Part shown: in pieces, positions 18,098-25,603 of the stretch
How the letters are laid out: each line of letters starts with the position of its first letter
Position numbering within the stretch: the stretch's first letter is position 1
Assembly: GCF_027063845.1 (NCBI RefSeq)
Contig: NZ_JAMOQU010000066.1
Span: forward strand, 1-32,113
From: Thermococcus sp.
Lineage (GTDB): Archaea > Methanobacteriota_B > Thermococci > Thermococcales > Thermococcaceae
DNA length: 32,113 bases
Direction of reading: 5' to 3'
Made by a program: the position numbers and the translations under genes
Notes under the pieces: generated by a model
The model's database searches: none
Seen by the model: the letters and a program-made list of their open reading frames with translations, nothing else
Told to the model about the DNA's origin: nothing

Positions 18098-18859
18098 ATG
18101 CTTTCGTGGGAAATCCCCGCTCTTGACGAGGCCCTGGGCGGACTCAAAAAGCACTCTTTTGTTTTGATTCACGAAGCAGACCCAAGGGCGAGGGGAAAGG
18201 AGATTCTCTTCCATATAATGCGAGAGAAACTGAGAGCAGGGAACCTCGTGGGATACTTCAACATATCCTACCCCATACACGCCCTCATGAAGGCATTTGA
18301 GGTCTCAGGAATAGACGCGAGAAAGTACCTGAGGGAAGGAAACCTTGCAATAATAGATACCTTTGGAAGTTTCTACGACATAATCAGCGACCTTGAGGGC
18401 GTTTGGTACCTTAGAGGCTCCCTTTCGGCTGATGTCCTCCCCGCCAAATACGTAGAGGTCGTCGAGGCCCACAAGAGAGCATGGGCAGAACGCGGAATGT
18501 TCGAAGGGAGGGAACTCTACGGGTTTGCGATGGACATGTCAGATTACATAGATATGCTAGGAGGTGAACTGGAGACTTTACGTTACCTCGAAATATCGGC
18601 CGAGATAAGGGCTAATGCAAAAGCATACCGCGAGTATCCAAAAGGAACGAACTTCTGGCTCTGGGGAAGAAAGGGGAGCCCCCGGATACTCACCTCAGTT
18701 TACAGACGCGCCACTTACGTCCTGCGCGTGAGGAGCGAGCTCAGCGGGAGCAAAGTTGTGAGGTACCTTGAGGTTCTCAAGGCCCCAGGAATGGGCACGG
18801 AGATAGAACGATTCACGTACCACTTTGAGAACGGCGTTCCCATCCTGGAAATAGTTTGA
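18098..18859 (+). CDS. DUF257/KaiC-like protein, second of tandem pair
   Basis: The 253-residue protein begins LSWEIPALDEALGGLKKHSFVLIHE, close to the KaiC start pattern (x-LD-x-LGGL), but the Walker A position reads EADPRARGKEILF and lacks the G-x4-GK[ST] loop. The Walker-B-like strand NLAIIDTFGSFYD matches the preceding gene. Degenerate RecA-like domains of this type are common in Thermococcales and of unknown role; nucleotide binding may be lost. It is immediately downstream of the first gene with no gap, so the products probably form a complex. The purE promoter follows. Confidence 0.6.
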   Translation: MLSWEIPALDEALGGLKKHSFVLIHEADPRARGKEILFHIMREKLRAGNLVGYFNISYPIHALMKAFEVSGIDARKYLREGNLAIIDTFGSFYDIISDLEGVWYLRGSLSADVLPAKYVEVVEAHKRAWAERGMFEGRELYGFAMDMSDYIDMLGGELETLRYLEISAEIRANAKAYREYPKGTNFWLWGRKGSPRILTSVYRRATYVLRVRSELSGSKVVRYLEVLKAPGMGTEIERFTYHFENGVPILEIV

Positions 18860-18915
18860 CGTAAATTTGCTAAATTTTCCCGGAAAATTTTTAAAGTTTT
18901 AACTTTTTTATGTCA
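18857..18915 (+). promoter_or_regulatory. purE promoter with flanking purine-type elements
   Basis: TATA TTTTTAAAG at 18888-18896 has TTTGACGTAAAT (core 18857-18861) upstream and TTTATGTCAACGG (core 18911-18915) downstream, the latter at the expected start site and next to GGTGAT. Confidence 0.55.
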
Positions 18916-18927
18916 ACGGTGATGGCC

Positions 18928-19359
18928 ATGAAGGTTCTGGTCGTCATGGGGAGCAAGAGCGACAGCCACATCGCAGAGAAGGTAACCACAGTCCTCGACG
19001 AGTTTGGTGTTGACTACGACGTCGAGGTTGCATCAGCGCACAGAAACCCGAAAAAAGTTGAGGAGCTGGCAAAGAAGGACTACGACGTCTTCATAGCCAT
19101 AGCGGGCCTCAGTGCCGCTCTGCCTGGGGTTATAGCAGCCCACACGGTTAAACCCGTTATCGGCGTTCCGGTTTCGGCCAAGCTCGATGGACTCGACGCG
19201 CTTCTCAGCATCGCGCAGCTTCCACCGGGAGTTCCAGTGGCGACGGTAGGAATAGACAACGGCAAAAACGCGGCCCTCTTGGCAATAGAAATTCTCGCAC
19301 TGAAGGATGACGAACTCAGGCGGAAGCTCGAAGAGTACAGGGAGAAAATGAGAAGCTGA
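18928..19359 (+). CDS. purE: PurE (AIR carboxylation enzyme)
   Basis: The 143-residue protein belongs to the PurE family, which forms CAIR, either by rearranging N5-CAIR (class I, needs PurK) or directly from AIR and CO2 (class II). Motifs are [62 protein letters not shown] and [20 protein letters not shown]. The class I AHLPG histidine is replaced by Ala (SAALPG), while IAGxSxAL resembles class II. No purK is in the window. The ATG at 18928 follows GGTGATGG; two upstream ATG/Met codons are inside the leader. Confidence 0.95.
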   Translation: MKVLVVMGSKSDSHIAEKVTTVLDEFGVDYDVEVASAHRNPKKVEELAKKDYDVFIAIAGLSAALPGVIAAHTVKPVIGVPVSAKLDGLDALLSIAQLPPGVPVATVGIDNGKNAALLAIEILALKDDELRRKLEEYREKMRS

Positions 19360-19668
19360 TTCTCAATAACATCTATCTCAATTTTCATATCCTCTTATTT
19401 TAAACCGACAAAAATGACTGATTCAAAACGGGGGATGAAGGGAAGACCCCCCGATTCTTAATTCCACCCACTCTTTATTCGAGCCCTCTCCTCGATTACA
19501 ACTTCCTTATTTTCAATCCTCAGGCCTGATTTCATCCCAAGGGTTTACGCCATATTGATGGCCATAAGATTTTTTAAATTTTTCGGATATCTTCCAATGG
19601 ATTAGACCAAATCCGTACATGTGTTCAATGTACGGAATTTAACATAATGAACAAATGAAAACAAAAGG
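19360..19668. other. 309-base convergent intergenic region with a 23-base inverted repeat
   Basis: This lies between the purE stop and the purT stop. No convincing gene is seen. A perfect 8-base inverted repeat, CCGTACAT and ATGTACGG with a 7-base loop, is at 19613-19635. A symmetric TATA-like GATTTTTTAAATTTTT sits at 19568-19583. A 25-codon minus-strand frame at about 19454-19531 reads MKSGLRIENKEVVIEERA but has no ribosome binding site. T-rich tracts near 19390-19400 may end purE transcription. Confidence 0.4.
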
Positions 19669-20958
19669 TCAGAGGAGGTGCTTCCTCTTCTCGTAATCCT
19701 GTCCGTGCCAGTCAGAGGAGCGCGTTCTGAGCTCTATCATGTGGGCGACCATCTCGGCCTTCCTCTTCGCCTCTTCAATGCTCCGGTCCCAGGCTATAGC
19801 GACGCCTAAACGCCTCCCCGGATAGGCTTCGGGCTTGCCGAAGAGCCTCACCGTCGCGTTAGGGATGCTTAAAGCCTTGGTCAGCCCGCGGAACCTCGGA
19901 GAGTAACCCGAGACGTTGGCCTTGATAACGTGCGTTGCCGCTGAAGTCAGGAGCGGGAACAGGTGGTATTCACCGACCCACTCGCCCGGAATCGGAAGGC
20001 CAAGAACTGCCCTCAGGTGAAGCCCGAACTCGGAAAAGCCGGTCGGGTGGGAAGCTAACGTCACCATTCCCGTGTCGTGGGGCCTCGGCGAGACCTCGTT
20101 GGCCCAGACCTTGTCCCCCTTCACGAACATCTCTACACCGAACAGTCCGAGACCGCCGAGGACATCGGTGATGCGCTTCGCTATCCTGTAAACCTCGCGC
20201 TCCGCCTTCTCCGATATTTCAGCCGGTTGCCAGCTGGAGTGATAGTCTCCGTCAATCTGGTAGTGGCCAACGGGCTTCGGGAAGGTAGTAACTACCTCGC
20301 CGTTCTCGTCGTAGTGCCTCACCGCCAGCTCGGTTATCTCAACGTCGAAGTTTATGTGCTCCTCAACGATTATCTTGTCGGCGCTACCTCTAGCTTTTTT
20401 CTTCGCCTCCTCCCATGCCTTGGGGATGTCTTCCGGGCCTTTAACGAAGTACGAACCCTTACCCGAGGAGCTCATTATCGCCTTTGTGTGACAGGGGTAG
20501 CCTATCTTTTCGCAGGCCTCGTAGAGCTCATCGAGCGTGGTCGCGTAGGCGTAGCGTGAGGTAGGAACCTTAGCTTCCTTCGCAAGGGTTTCCCTCGTCC
20601 TCTCGCGGTGCATTGCTATCCAGGTCGCTTTCGCGTTCGGAACAACGAAGTAGCCGTCCTTCTCAAGCTCGAAGAGGGCGTCGAGGTTAATCGCCTCAAT
20701 CTCAGGAATTATCGCGTCGGGCTTCTCCCTCTCGACGACGGAGAAGAGGAAGTCCGCGTTCCTCATGTCTCCCACGTAGAAGCGGTGGGCGACCTGCATG
20801 GCTGGAGCGTTAGCGTAGCGGTCAACCGCTATAACTTCCACGCCGAGCCTCTGAGCCTCAATCGCTATCTCCTTCCCGAGTTCTCCACTCCCGAGGAGGA
20901 GTATCTTCTGTGCAGAATCCGTCATGGCCGTTCCGAGCTCATCGCGGGGCTTAATCAT
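19669..20958 (-). CDS. purT: Formate-dependent GAR transformylase (PurT)
   Basis: This ATP-grasp enzyme formylates GAR with formate and ATP, the folate-free version of the third purine step. The 429-residue protein closely matches the Pyrococcus enzyme: KILLLGSGELGKEIAIEAQRLG, PEIEAINLDALFELE, KAIMSSSGKGSYFVKGPED, FPKPVGHYQIDGDYHSSWQP, EVSPRPHDTGMVTLASH and C-terminal RSSDWHGQDYEKRKHLL. The ATG at 20958 has GGTGGTGCGG before it; the frame extension lies in the leader. A perfect inverted repeat covers the expected start site directly upstream of the ribosome binding site. Confidence 0.98.
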   Translation of the reverse strand: MIKPRDELGTAMTDSAQKILLLGSGELGKEIAIEAQRLGVEVIAVDRYANAPAMQVAHRFYVGDMRNADFLFSVVEREKPDAIIPEIEAINLDALFELEKDGYFVVPNAKATWIAMHRERTRETLAKEAKVPTSRYAYATTLDELYEACEKIGYPCHTKAIMSSSGKGSYFVKGPEDIPKAWEEAKKKARGSADKIIVEEHINFDVEITELAVRHYDENGEVVTTFPKPVGHYQIDGDYHSSWQPAEISEKAEREVYRIAKRITDVLGGLGLFGVEMFVKGDKVWANEVSPRPHDTGMVTLASHPTGFSEFGLHLRAVLGLPIPGEWVGEYHLFPLLTSAATHVIKANVSGYSPRFRGLTKALSIPNATVRLFGKPEAYPGRRLGVAIAWDRSIEEAKRKAEMVAHMIELRTRSSDWHGQDYEKRKHLL

Positions 20959-20970
20959 CCGCACCACCTC

Positions 20971-20993
20971 AAACGTCACAGTGTTTGACGTTT
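20971..20993 (-). promoter_or_regulatory. purT operator-like inverted repeat
   Basis: AAACGTCA and TGACGTTT form a perfect 8-base inverted repeat with a 7-base spacer. It lies between the expected start (about 20990) and the GGTGGT site (20962-20967). It contains the TGACG/CGTCA core seen at other purine promoters, here as a full palindrome. Confidence 0.6.
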
Positions 20994-21010
20994 TAGTGTT
21001 AAAAGTTTCG

Positions 21011-21044
21011 AATATTTAAGGATTTTTTAGCAGAAAAATGATGA
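21011..21044 (-). promoter_or_regulatory. purT TATA box and upstream element
   Basis: TATA CTTAAATATT (21011-21020) is preceded on the minus strand by CATTTTTCTGCTAAAAAATC, nearly the same sequence as upstream of purS. Confidence 0.55.
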
Positions 21045-21156
21045 ACAATCCTACACGTCCTCATGGATACTGGAGAGTAATGGATTACCACCCCTACAAT
21101 TTCAACCCAATTTGGAGCTTTTAGGACGTTTTTAATGGTTTTATTTAACATAAAGA

Positions 21157-21166
21157 TTTTTATAAT
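21157..21166 (+). promoter_or_regulatory. TATA box for the DUF4855-like/CGP-CTERM pair
   Basis: TTTTTATAAT preceded by TAAAGA, about 35 bases before the ATG at 21199, which has GGTGAT upstream. Confidence 0.55.
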
Positions 21167-21198
21167 GCTAAATAACTACTTGCAATTGGTGATCTATT

Positions 21199-22227
21199 AT
21201 GTTGAAGTTTGGTTTGTGGTGGGTTAGGTGGGATAAGGATACTGGAACTTATGAGTCGAGGATGACTGTGGGAAGTAGGAAAGCTACCGTTGGGGACTTT
21301 AAGGAGAGGGATTTTGACAGGATTGTTGTTCTTAGTGGGGAAGGGCGGGGAATCAAGTATAGTGGTAGAGGTTATGGAAATGGGTATATGGATGGGTTGC
21401 ACTTTGCACATTGGGTTCTCTCTGAGATTCTGGGGAATGTAAAATATTACATCACAATTCCGTTCTCAGACAAAAGCGGTAACTTAAGGGACAATCCTGC
21501 CAACGGGTTTAACGGTTCCTACTGGGCTGGCTGGATTGATGGAGTGCTCAACGTTTACGATCCTCGGAGAATCGGTTTCTACTGGAGCTACGAGAGTTGC
21601 CTCCAAGCCACCATCAATGATCCGGCAGTTAAAGTATTGGGTATAAGCGATAAGGAACAATACAAGGAAGCATACATCCAATTCATCGAGGACATGAGTA
21701 ACTACATTCACAACCACGGACTGGAACTAATTTGGATCCCAGCAACTGGAGGCAGAGGTGTAACGTACTTGCGTAAGGGTGCCTTTGACGGAATCCTCAA
21801 AATCGGAGGTTACTTTGATTACGTTTTCGTCCAGCCGAACTATTATGAGTACCCGGAATGTATAGAATACATTAACGATACTAAACAGCAATTTCCCTAC
21901 TCGTATGAAAAGTTAGTCGAGAAAATTCGGTTCATTCACGAAGAACTCACAGAAGCAGCGAGAAAACAAAATCCTCACACAACAGTCTCAATAGAAATGG
22001 AAGCCGACAGTGCCGTTCTCCCTGACCAATGTGGGCACTGTGCTTTATGTGAATACAAAAATAAGCAATGCGTGAAATGTGACAATGAAGGGTGCCTTGA
22101 GCGCGCCTGTGACTACTATAGGGCAATTATGGAAGTAAACCCCAATGCATTCTCAACGAGAGCCTACTACTTTGGCACAGACCTAAGAGTCGTTGATAAG
22201 GTGAGAGGAAGATGCCCCGGCTGGTGA
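21199..22227 (+). CDS. DUF4855-like protein with seven-cysteine insertion
   Basis: The 342-residue protein has the pattern of DUF4855, a family thought to form glycoside-hydrolase-like barrels: DPRRIGFYWSYESC (121-134), IHNHGLELIWIPATGG (170-185), YFDYVFVQPNYYE (205-217), and TTVSIEMEAD (261-270). Enzymatic activity is unproven for the family. Residues 278-304 hold seven cysteines in a C-x2-C-x2-C-x6-C-x2-C-x4-C-x4-C spacing, which may bind zinc or an Fe-S cluster. No signal peptide is visible, so the protein is probably cytoplasmic. GGTGAT precedes the ATG. The end overlaps the next gene by 16 bases. Confidence 0.6.
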   Translation: MLKFGLWWVRWDKDTGTYESRMTVGSRKATVGDFKERDFDRIVVLSGEGRGIKYSGRGYGNGYMDGLHFAHWVLSEILGNVKYYITIPFSDKSGNLRDNPANGFNGSYWAGWIDGVLNVYDPRRIGFYWSYESCLQATINDPAVKVLGISDKEQYKEAYIQFIEDMSNYIHNHGLELIWIPATGGRGVTYLRKGAFDGILKIGGYFDYVFVQPNYYEYPECIEYINDTKQQFPYSYEKLVEKIRFIHEELTEAARKQNPHTTVSIEMEADSAVLPDQCGHCALCEYKNKQCVKCDNEGCLERACDYYRAIMEVNPNAFSTRAYYFGTDLRVVDKVRGRCPGW

Positions 22228-23243
22228 TTCCCTTATTCATTGCCTTTCTTCTTCTTGCCATTCCCGTTTCGGCGGTCTACTACGTTAGGTCACCCAGTTT
22301 TCTCTATGAAGTTCAGTACAGCGTGCTGTCCAATGGAAGCGAAGCACTAATTCCCCTCTCCGTTCTTCAGTACGGTATTACGTGCAGCATGGACAGTTGC
22401 TGGGCAGAAGTTTATGGTGACCAAGAGTATATCCTCCTCTTTAATGGTTCTCAGCTTTATCTTCTGAATTTTACCCCCGCGTTGAAGACGTCCCTGCCAT
22501 CTTACATTCCCAAGAACATAACGGACATTTACTTTAACAACGGAATAGCTTATGTGAATAGTTCATGGTACATTACCATTACATACTATGTCGACATGGG
22601 GAAGTTTGAAATAAGTAAATCATTTAACGATGTTTATCGGCTCGATACGAAAAACTTCTGCGCTGAGCGCGTCAACGTGAGCTTGTCCCGGTTTGGAAAG
22701 ACGGCCTTCAAGAAAGAGATTAACGGCTGGGAAATCGAAATCCCGAGGAAATTTTGGCCCTTATGGACCTCTAAGCAAAACAAAACCAAGAATCCGCCCT
22801 TAGAGGCAGACTTTAGAGTGGCTGTAAACGCCAGTGTTGCCTCCAACTGGTCCTCCGTACCCGTTTTGATTGTGAATTCGACGAGTTTTCCCGTTTATTT
22901 CCTCCTCAGAAATGGTAGCTTGACCCGGAACGTCACTCTCCTCTATCTGAACACGACTCCGGTCTGGATTTACTGCGGGTATTATAATGAAAACACGACG
23001 GAACTTCCCGGTTACTGGTTTCCCAATGACGTCAAAATCATCAAAGTAACACTCTGCAAAAAGGCAACTAACACTCCAAACAAAACCATGAGTCAAACGA
23101 CCGTCAGAGGGAACACCACAGCTTCCATCGAGAAAATCGCAACTACAACCTCAACAACCACAAAAGAAAAAAGCATCTGCGGGCCGGGACTCGTAGTCCT
23201 CACGACTTTATTACCCCTCCTTCTGAGACGCCATCGGAATTAA
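22212..23243 (+). CDS. Secreted glycoprotein with CGP-CTERM anchor
   Basis: The 343-residue protein has a signal peptide (MPRLVIPLFIAFLLLAIPVSA), many N-x-S/T sequons consistent with archaeal N-glycosylation, a Thr/Ser-rich stalk (about 290-320), and ends CGPGLVVLTTLLPLLLRRHRN. That ending is a Cys-Gly-Pro motif, hydrophobic stretch and basic tail, the Thermococcales CGP-CTERM sorting signal, so it is likely lipid-anchored or processed at the cell surface. The body shows no recognised domain. It overlaps the DUF4855-like gene by 16 bases, so the two are an operon of a cytoplasmic and a surface protein. Confidence 0.8.
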   Translation: MPRLVIPLFIAFLLLAIPVSAVYYVRSPSFLYEVQYSVLSNGSEALIPLSVLQYGITCSMDSCWAEVYGDQEYILLFNGSQLYLLNFTPALKTSLPSYIPKNITDIYFNNGIAYVNSSWYITITYYVDMGKFEISKSFNDVYRLDTKNFCAERVNVSLSRFGKTAFKKEINGWEIEIPRKFWPLWTSKQNKTKNPPLEADFRVAVNASVASNWSSVPVLIVNSTSFPVYFLLRNGSLTRNVTLLYLNTTPVWIYCGYYNENTTELPGYWFPNDVKIIKVTLCKKATNTPNKTMSQTTVRGNTTASIEKIATTTSTTTKEKSICGPGLVVLTTLLPLLLRRHRN

Positions 23244-23301
23244 CATTAATCTGTCTAATTTTTGAGCTTTTATCTCCTCTTTTACCATAAACACGGCAAA
23301 C

Positions 23302-23309
23302 CTTTTAAG
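23302..23309 (+). promoter_or_regulatory. TATA box for purM
   Basis: CTTTTAAG lies 31 bases before the purM ATG and is preceded by GGCAAAC, similar to the GGGCAAAG before the purF TATA box. No TGTCA core was seen here. Confidence 0.5.
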
Positions 23310-23339
23310 CCCTCCCCGAAACTCTCACCGGTGGTGCTC

Positions 23340-24344
23340 ATGCTGACCTACGCCCAGGCAGGTGTTGACGATGAGAAAACTGCCAACGTCCTGAGAAGCA
23401 TCATAGGCCTTGCGAGGGAGACGTTTAAGTTCAGGAGGGGAAAGCCTGGGGAGCCCGCGGAAAACCTCGGCCACTACTCGGCGCTCCTCGACTTCGGGAG
23501 CTTCTACCTCGCCATGACGACAGACGGCGTCGGAACGAAGGTTCTCGTCGCTGAGGCGGTTGGCAAGTTCGACACGATAGGGATAGACATGATAGCGATG
23601 AACGTGAACGACCTGCTCTGCGTTGGGGCTGAACCGGTAGCGCTCGTTGACTACCTCGCCGTTCGCGAGCCGGACGAGAAAATATTTGCCGAGATAGCGA
23701 AGGGCCTCTACGCTGGAGCGGAGCAGGCGGGGATAGCGATAGTGGGCGGGGAAACGGCTGTGATGCCTGACCTCATAAACGGCTTCGATTTGGCAGGAAC
23801 GGCAATTGGAATCGTCGAGAAGGAGAAGGTAATTACGGGGGATATGATAAAGCCCGGCGACGCTGTAATAGGAATTTCGAGCTCGGGAATCCACTCAAAC
23901 GGCCTGACCCTCGCGAGGAAGCTCCTCATACCCAAATACGGCCTCGACTACGAGTACGAGGGTAGAAAGCTGTGGGAGTGGCTTTTGGAACCAACGAGGA
24001 TTTACGTGAGGGCGGTTCTTGAACTGCTCGAAAGGGTGAAAGTCCACGGTCTGGCCCACATAACCGGGGGAGGACTGACCAACCTCAAGCGCCTCACGAA
24101 CTACGGCTTCTCCCTTGAGATGCCCTCAATAGAGGGAATATTCAAGCTAATCCACGAGAACGGCGTTCCGCTGGAGGAGATGTTCAGGGTCTTCAACATG
24201 GGTGTAGGCTTCGTCGCGATTGTTCCCCAGGAGGAGAAGGAGGAGGCTCTAAGGATTCTCAACAAGTATTATGAGAGCTTTGAGCTGGGGGTCGTTACAA
24301 AGGAGCCCGGAATAAGGGTCGAGAACTTCGGCGTAAGGCTTTAA
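23340..24344 (+). CDS. purM: AIR synthetase (PurM)
   Basis: The fifth step of IMP synthesis cyclises FGAM to AIR with ATP. The 334-residue protein has the PurM motifs: [67 protein letters not shown] segment (in parts), [39 protein letters not shown] and [10 protein letters not shown]. The ATG at 23340 is chosen because GGTGGTGCTC lies directly upstream and a TATA box sits 31 bases before; the longer frame starts upstream of the promoter. Confidence 0.98.
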   Translation: MLTYAQAGVDDEKTANVLRSIIGLARETFKFRRGKPGEPAENLGHYSALLDFGSFYLAMTTDGVGTKVLVAEAVGKFDTIGIDMIAMNVNDLLCVGAEPVALVDYLAVREPDEKIFAEIAKGLYAGAEQAGIAIVGGETAVMPDLINGFDLAGTAIGIVEKEKVITGDMIKPGDAVIGISSSGIHSNGLTLARKLLIPKYGLDYEYEGRKLWEWLLEPTRIYVRAVLELLERVKVHGLAHITGGGLTNLKRLTNYGFSLEMPSIEGIFKLIHENGVPLEEMFRVFNMGVGFVAIVPQEEKEEALRILNKYYESFELGVVTKEPGIRVENFGVRL

Positions 24345-24376
24345 TTTAGGCAAACCAAAAGAGACCAGGTGGTGGA

Positions 24377-25441
24377 ATGAACCCCCTGCTCGCGGGCCAG
24401 CTCTTCAGTTTTTCCCTCAAGGTGACAGCGGGATTAGTCCTGCTTGCAGGCTGGAGGCGCTACCGGAGGAATTCACTCCTCCTCTGGTCTCTCTTCTTCC
24501 TGAGCTCATCACTTTCACTCGTATCGGAACTACTGGGCTTTAATATCGGAGTTCCCCTTTTCCACGCCATGGGTGTCTCATTTCTTGCCGGAGGTGTTGT
24601 CTCCCTCCTCGATGAGGAGGCCATCGAATTTCCTATTCATTCCCTGAGAGTCGCGGCATTGTTATTGCCCTCTGTTGTCTCGTTATACATCATATTTTAT
24701 GCAAGCATCATCCAAGAGCCAAGGCCAATGTACCTATCCTACGGTGTAGCCGGAATATTCTACACGTTCTCTGGGATTGTTCTCTGGGGGACAAGAAAAT
24801 CATATCCTCGCTCTGGAACACTCCTGAGTGCAATAATAACCCTTCACGGAATCCACAAGATGGACTACCCATTCCTCAGGCCCGTCGAGTGGTTCGCGCC
24901 CATCGGGTTCACCCTCGGGGCAACACTGAACTTCCTCGAAGTTTTCGCATTCATCCAAGTTGTTTTCTCCGAGAAGTTTAGATACATTGTCGAAGCTAAA
25001 AAGCCGGAGGTCGTGAAAAAAGGCGTCTTCATCGTGTCCCCTGATAGGTTCAGGGCGTACGTTGAGGCGCTCTCCGACTTCCCGGTTCTGGCCTTCGCGA
25101 GGAGGAGCGACTTCTCGGAGAGGTGGGAAGTTCACCTGCTGACGACCGTCGAGGGGCCGGGCAACATCGGCCCGACCCAGCTCCACAGAATAATCGAGAG
25201 AACCCGCTCCTATCTGGCGGAGGCCCACCGCGAGAACGTGACGGGAGTGGTCGTCATCGAAGGGCTGGAGTATCTAATGATGTACAACGACTTCCGCTCG
25301 GTGCTGAAGTTCCTCGCGACGCTCGCTGACTACATAGCCCTCTACGGTGGAATGCTGGTCTTAGTTCTCGACGAGAAGAGCTTCGACGAGAGGCAGCTTA
25401 AAACCCTCAGGCAGGTTCTCAACGTGGGTGAAGGCAAATGA
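24377..25441 (+). CDS. Membrane protein with C-terminal DUF835 domain
   Basis: The 354-residue protein has about six or seven predicted membrane helices in residues 5-205, starting LFSFSLKVTAGLVLLAGW. The soluble C-terminal domain (about 215-350) contains VTGVVVIEGLEYLMMYNDF followed by VLKFLATLADYIALYGGMLVLVLD, characteristic of DUF835, a family common in Thermococcales and of unknown function, likely signalling. AGGTGGTGG precedes the ATG. It starts 32 bases after purM, and its stop overlaps the following short gene (ATGA). Confidence 0.82.
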   Translation: MNPLLAGQLFSFSLKVTAGLVLLAGWRRYRRNSLLLWSLFFLSSSLSLVSELLGFNIGVPLFHAMGVSFLAGGVVSLLDEEAIEFPIHSLRVAALLLPSVVSLYIIFYASIIQEPRPMYLSYGVAGIFYTFSGIVLWGTRKSYPRSGTLLSAIITLHGIHKMDYPFLRPVEWFAPIGFTLGATLNFLEVFAFIQVVFSEKFRYIVEAKKPEVVKKGVFIVSPDRFRAYVEALSDFPVLAFARRSDFSERWEVHLLTTVEGPGNIGPTQLHRIIERTRSYLAEAHRENVTGVVVIEGLEYLMMYNDFRSVLKFLATLADYIALYGGMLVLVLDEKSFDERQLKTLRQVLNVGEGK

Positions 25442-25603
25442 TGCTAACAGTAAGAAGGAAAGCCTTTCTGGAGGAACTCCCCGCGGTCGTTGAAGAGGCC
25501 GTTAAAACTTAACGGAATCCGGCTGAGGAGGATAGAGATAGAGGAAGACGAGAAGGGCTGCTACACGGTTTTAATCAGCTATGAGCCGGAGATTCACCGG
25601 TAA
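25438..25603 (+). pseudogene. Small coding sequence broken by a frameshift
   Basis: ATG at 25438 overlaps the DUF835 stop. Its frame reads MMLTVRRKAFLEELPAVVEE then AVKT and stops at 25510-25512. The next frame continues without a gap as LNGIRLRRIEIEEDEKGCYT and onward to TAA at 25601-25603. Composition in both halves is coding-like (charged, third-position GC). Together they would give about 54 residues. The break sits at GTTAAAACTTAA, an A-run where a one-base indel is plausible. Sequencing error, true pseudogene and programmed frameshift are all possible. Its end overlaps the purC stop region on the other strand. Confidence 0.5.

Noticed and set aside
19454..19531. 25-codon minus-strand frame MKSGLRIENKEVVIEERA
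   Set aside because: Coding-like by eye, but a stop lies four codons before the ATG, there is no ribosome binding site, and it is too short to support; may be a gene remnant.
21038..21044. Exact C box ATGATGA suggesting a box C/D guide RNA
   Set aside because: No D box (CTGA) or second C'/D' pair occurs at proper spacing, and the sequence is better explained as the purT upstream promoter element.
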